DNA from: Mermis nigrescens
Lineage: Eukaryota > Nematoda > Enoplea > Mermithida > Mermithidae
Direction: 5' to 3'
NCBI GenBank assembly: GCA_036768485.1
Contig: JAVLUZ010000192.1
Coordinates: 1-64,000 of the forward strand
DNA length: 64,000 bases
Shown here: piece by piece, positions 28,401 through 34,400 of the stretch
Position numbering within the stretch: the first letter of the stretch is position 1
How the letters are laid out: every line of letters begins with the position of its first letter
Program-made: the position numbers and the translations under genes
The notes under the pieces: model-generated
The model's input: the letters and a program-made list of their open reading frames with translations, nothing else
Told to the model about the DNA's origin: nothing
Database searches by the model: none

Positions 28401-31400
28401 AATTTTCTTCTCTGGTTGGTCTTCCGAGACAGTGGGTCTAGCGGGATGGTCGCAAAATGGTGGGTCTAGCAGGGACACCTCATTATGCACGTGGTGGGTC
28501 TGGCGAGACTTCCGGTGGGTCTAGCGGGACGAAAAAGTGGGTCTAGTGGGACGGTGGGTCTAGCGGGACGGTGGGTCAAGCGGGACGGTGGGTCTAGCGA
28601 GACGGGACCTGATTCAAGCACGTGCAAGTTTAACGTAATTTAAACTTAAAAATATTCATGCATATGACCTAGTACATAATTTAAACATAACATTAATGTA
28701 CATAACGTAGTTCACTTGAGAGGCCAAGTAGATGCCCACGGGATCCCAGGCAACTCCTTTGACAAATCCCGAGTGTCCCTCAAGCGTAGCTACCCTTGCT
28801 TAAAAAAAGAGAAAGTGTAAACCACCCACTACTACAGCATAACATATTGTTTACGGCTAAATAAGGCAAATACATACATACGCGTGAATGCAAATCAATT
28901 TTCTAATGTTGCAATACTCAAAAGTTATGCAATTGATTAATGTGCGATTATAAAGAATGTAAACCAAAATAATGAGATGTTCGGGCCGACAGGCGAGCTT
29001 GACTGACGGAGTGTAAAATGCAATCTAACAGGTCAATTTGAATCCAGATGCCAATGTAAGAAAAATTGTAATGGAAATTGTACAACTCGCATTTTCTACT
29101 TCAAACCAATCTAAAGACAAATTCAAAAAGAAGTACCTACCTAAATAGGATCGAAGTAAAATATTATTTAATTTTATAGTATCATTTTTATTAGAATAAT
29201 AAAACTACACATTAAATATTAATATAAAATATAATGTAAAGTTATGACTTCAAATTATATTGTATATGATATTAAACATTACTATTTTATATTATATTAG
29301 CATAAAAATATTATTTTATAAACTACTTCCATAAAATATGTAAAAGTAACACATCGAGCATATTTTATAGCCACTAAAAATATCATTGGATGAAAACATA
29401 AACATAATAATATAAATGTAAATGTATGATGTAAATGAAAAGTGAATGTAAAGTGTAAAACGTAATGTAAAGTAAAGTAATGTAAAACGTAAAGTAGATG
29501 TAGCGTAAAGTATGTACAGTGCTCGCCATGAGAACATAACGCACTATAATCGTCAGATTTATGTTAGATGATACGTCGCGAGCGCCGCGTTTCGTCTATA
29601 ATGCGCTATCATCTCTTTTTTATTATTATAGGATATTTATCTGTATCATGCCATTAATCTGGCAATGCGGACGGCGCAATTTGACTATTAATAGCGATAA
29701 CAAGAAGGAAACGCGCACGTGAATGCGATGCGCGCTTCCGGCATTCACGTGCGAGCTTCCTTCTTGTTAGCGCTATTAATAGCTAAATATTGATTTTAAT
29801 GTCGGCTCGCCTGGATATAGAACGGCATTCACGTGCGCGCTTCCAGCATTCACGTGCGCGCTTCCTTCTTGTTGGTGCTATTAATAGCTAAATTGCGCCA
29901 TCCGCATCACCAGATTAACGGCATGATACAGATAAATATCCTATAATAATAAAGAGATGATAGCGCAATATAGACGAAACGCGGCGCTTCCGGCTGCATC
30001 ATCTAATATAAATCTGACGATTATAGTGCGTCATGTTTCATGGCGAGCACTGTAATGTAATGTAAATATAAAAGTTAAGTAATGTAACGTAAATGTAAAG
30101 TAAAATATTGTGAATGTAAAATGTGAACTAAATGTAAACGTAGTAAACGTAAGCACACTGTTTCGAATTTAAAGTCCTTAAACGGGATAACGTGTTAAGT
30201 GAAGTAGCATTGTACGGGTTGAAATGCCGTTTTATGTTTCTATTTCTCAAAAGCACAAACGGAATCACAATTCTGTTTGACTGTTCAAAACCAACATAAG
30301 AAAAGCGCAACATATAAGAGAAACTGAACAAATAACTCAACGAGTTCTAAACTAAGAAATATATAATTAAATAAGTAGGCAATCAATTACACAGAAATTT
30401 ATCCGATTTCCACACGATGACTGTGTTATCGACGCTGCTCGAAGCCAATAAGCGATCTCCGGGCGACCAAGCCAAATGAAGAACATCTATTTACACAAAA
30501 CTAATTGGTGTAAAGTACATTTTAAACTTGCGCAATACAGTAAGAAGCAGCCCAAGAATACTTCCCTTATGTCATAAGAGCGAGAAATCGGTACTTTTAA
30601 ATTAAGCCAAATTTTTATTGCGAAAATCCTACAGTTTCAACTATGTAAGCGTTCTTTTATTCCTTTACAATCTCTCAAAATTATACTTTTTGACTCGTTT
30701 TAAAAAACTAATCTGGTTCCAGATAATACATTTTGTCAGAAATTATTTACGTTATAATATTGTATTAATTATTTAGAATTTAACATTCTAATCAGCCAAC
30801 CCCTATCAGGATTCTATTTCAGAAGAAACTGCCAAAATTTTGTAAATGTATGTATGCATGCAGGCCCGTATCCAGGATTTTTATTTCGGAGGGAGGGGGG
30901 GCGAAAATTTTGAGGTCAGATATCTGGATAAGCATAAGGAGGTGGTCATGAATAAAGGCATTTTAAGCTTATCTCAACGAGCTCTATTGCAATAGTTAAA
31001 AATAATTTTGAGGAAAAATTTCAAAAATTTTCACTCTATTTTTCACTTACACAAATCTATCGTTTAAACCATCTACAAAAGTGATTTCTCAACATTTAAT
31101 CGATAAATAATTTCTTAACTTCTGTCTTTGTAATTATTCTCAGTAATTTACAAAATAAAACAATACAAAAAAATGAATAATTCGGCGCAGAAGAAATTTG
31201 ACATGTTCTACATGTCTAACTCAAATTTGAGAGGTCTCAGGCAGGCTAGAAGACAAAAAACTAAAGCTAGATGATAAATCCGGCACGAAGCAGTTGGAAA
31301 ATTTACAGTTTACTAGCCGAAAAGTACGCTAAAAAATATTTTGTTGGCGTTTTAGACCTACTTGAGAATTTTTCATTTTTTCCTTTGGTGTTTCAAAATT

Positions 31401-34400
31401 TATTTTTCATTCCCGGGGGGCGCCCCTCCCTAAATACCGGTCTGTATGCATGTATATGAAGATTACGAGATCAGAAGGGAATTCACGTGATAAAATGATG
31501 TTTTTCACGTGTTTTTCGGTTTTGCATCATTTACGCAGCTTGTGGTAATAAAAGACATAAAAGTATCGCGATTTGGCGAATTTTTAGCATTTTTAATCCT
31601 TTCAACTAAATTTCGTAGCCCACTTATGCAAAAACAGTGGCGCATCTAGAATTTTTTCTAGGGGTTGGTACCCCAACTTTTTCAAAAACAGTCCAAGACA
31701 ATTCAAACATTTTGTCCTACGCGTGCGAAACGCAAAATTTATCGAAAAATTTTGAAATTTTCGACAATTGTTTTGAATGTCTTTGACTTTTAGCGAAAAT
31801 TCGTCGTGAAGCTCAAGCTATGAGAAATTTTGGCAGAAGGACGTTGAAGGAGCTTGAATTTATTTTTAATTTTCTTTGTAGAATTTGACGCGAATTGGCA
31901 GAATTTTTAAAAACTTGTGATTAATAATAAAAGAAATCTATACTAAAATAGCCGTTTCTGCACTTGCATTGAAATCTATTTTCTGAGCGAAGAAAAGACC
32001 CCAAGATCAGTGTTTTATTTTAACGAGATCCCTTTGTACATGTGCAAAGATGGTCCCCAAAAGTCTTTAAACATTTTGTACATGCAAAATTTCAGGTGCT
32101 GTTATATGGTATAGTAGCGTTTTCGGTGTGGTAAAACAGGCTTTTTCGACCTTTGATAGTGTTTTTTAGCCAATTTCTGAGTTTCTGATGACAACAAATA
32201 CTAAATATTGTATGAAAACGGCGCGAAGCACCGAAAAATTTTATATTTTTGCTTTCTAAATGCAATTTCTACCATTATAAAGAGACATAGAACGAACAAT
32301 TACTCATTTCGGCGCGGAAGGCCGAAAATTTATATGAATTTCAGACTTTTATACAGTTTTGTCTTCCAAAAATCTTTGTACATGTACAAAGACGGTCCCG
32401 CAAGGTCTTTGAACATCAGAAAAAATCTTTGCCGAATACAAAAAAAACCATGTCTCAGATTGCCAAGAAAGTAAATGTATGACATTAATAGGTGTATTTT
32501 ATCAGGCGCGAAGCGCCGGAAAAATGTGATAAATTATGGTCACTGACGGCCAGAAATCATTGCAAATTACACATATTCATTATTAAATCGCCAATTACTC
32601 TGGGCCAATGCGGCCTGTGCAAAAACCATTCGAAAACGTATAATGCGTATTACGCAATATATTAACATTTCGTATCATGATAACTGAAGCCTGACTTCAC
32701 ATTTTCTACAGAAAACTTTATCAGGAGGAAAAATGTAATGCGAAAAAATCTTAAACAGGTATTGAAAGGTTATTTTGATTAGATTAATACAGCGGAGAGA
32801 AAAACCTGCATATTAGCTTCTAATATGAGAAAAAAGTTTCAGGGGGCCCGCGTTCACCCCTCGATACGGGTCCGATTGTGAATAATATGTAAAAATTATT
32901 AATGGCAACATTTTTTAAGTCTTATTGAAATGATATACAAGGTCACCAATTCATTATTACAAATAACATTAAAACCAGAGTTACTCGTTGAGACGCTAAC
33001 TAGCAAAGGTACAAATTTTGAAATAAATGCGAGCGACTTCGAATAATTATGAAACCAGCTGACACAATAACCAGGCACGTATTTCTGAGGGGAGGACTGG
33101 GATGTTCGGACCACACATGGGCGTGGGCGGTTTGGGGGTATGCAGCCCCCCCCCAGAAGTTGAAATAACCCCCGCCCCCAGAAATCAAAATACCCCCCAG
33201 AAAAACTTTTTGCTTTTTCAGCAATTTTTTGATGCCAGTGGATAGTGCTTGATGAGAAACGTCGAAAAATGGTGTTTTTTTCGCCATTTGACTACTTTTA
33301 AGACAATTTTTTGACCTTTGAAAATTTTTCCACCCCCCCCCCCAAAATTTTTCGCCCCCCCCCTCCAGAAATTTTTTCATTCCCCCCCAGAATTTCGGTG
33401 CTGCCCACCTATGGTTCGGACCCCCCCCAAAATTCAGATAAATCGAAAAAGGACTTTTTAAACGTTATCTTGTGCTATTTTTGGCCTTTTTAGGCTTAGT
33501 CCCCCCAGAAGAATTGGTGTTAGTCCCCCCCAGAATAAGACGGCCAGCTACGTGCCTGACAATAACATAGAAATTAGGGTAAATACAAGAAAATTCAAAA
33601 AGTATAAAGGAGGGATGGATTCGACCAAGAGGGGGCGGACTCAATCCAAATTGGTCTAATCTTGGGGAATTCGTCTAGGACATCGTAGGAAAAAAAGCAT
33701 TTTTCGACCTTTTTCGGCATGCCTATCAATTTAAATCATAAAATTCGAACTTTTCGGAGAAAAAATTTATATTACACAAAACGCTATAAGAAATTTCGTT
33801 TTTTTTTTGTTGCGCTGAGCCAGCCAAATTATGGAAAATGCTTCAAATCTGGCGCAAAGCAATGAATATTTGAAGATTTGACGACAAATATATGCGATTT
33901 TCCGCATTTCCCTGCATTATGTTACCGTGCGAAATTTTTTTTCGGCCAAGGGGAGGGGAACGGCCGCCCCCCTTTTTAATACGGCCCTGGGTACTTACAT
34001 ATATAAATATCGATAGCAGGCTAGATACAATAATAAAAATTACTCAGATAATCACGAAAAATTGATAAGAAACGAATAAATTTGATGTAAATTGAATTAG
34101 AAATAAAAGAAAAAAATAAGCCTATGAATACGGCCCAAATTCAAATAATAACCAGAAAAATAGAATAACGAAACAAGGCATAAAACGAATCAAATCGAAA
34201 TAGTGAAGAGAATAATTAGGCGAAACAGGCAATTCTCACACCCATCTCTTACTGTACTTAAAATTTCTATGCAGGTCCTAAAAAATTCCAACCTTTCGGT
34301 AAGAAAAGCATTTTTAGCCGGATCAAACTTCGACAGAAACTGTAAGCTTTAGAATGATAAAGGAGGAAGAAAGAGAATAAAAATAAAGATAAACATCTAC

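Noticed and set aside
29316..29537. Tyr/Phe-rich minus-strand ORF
   Set aside because: It is a translation of the GTAAA/ATGTAA simple repeat next to the E-family MITE.
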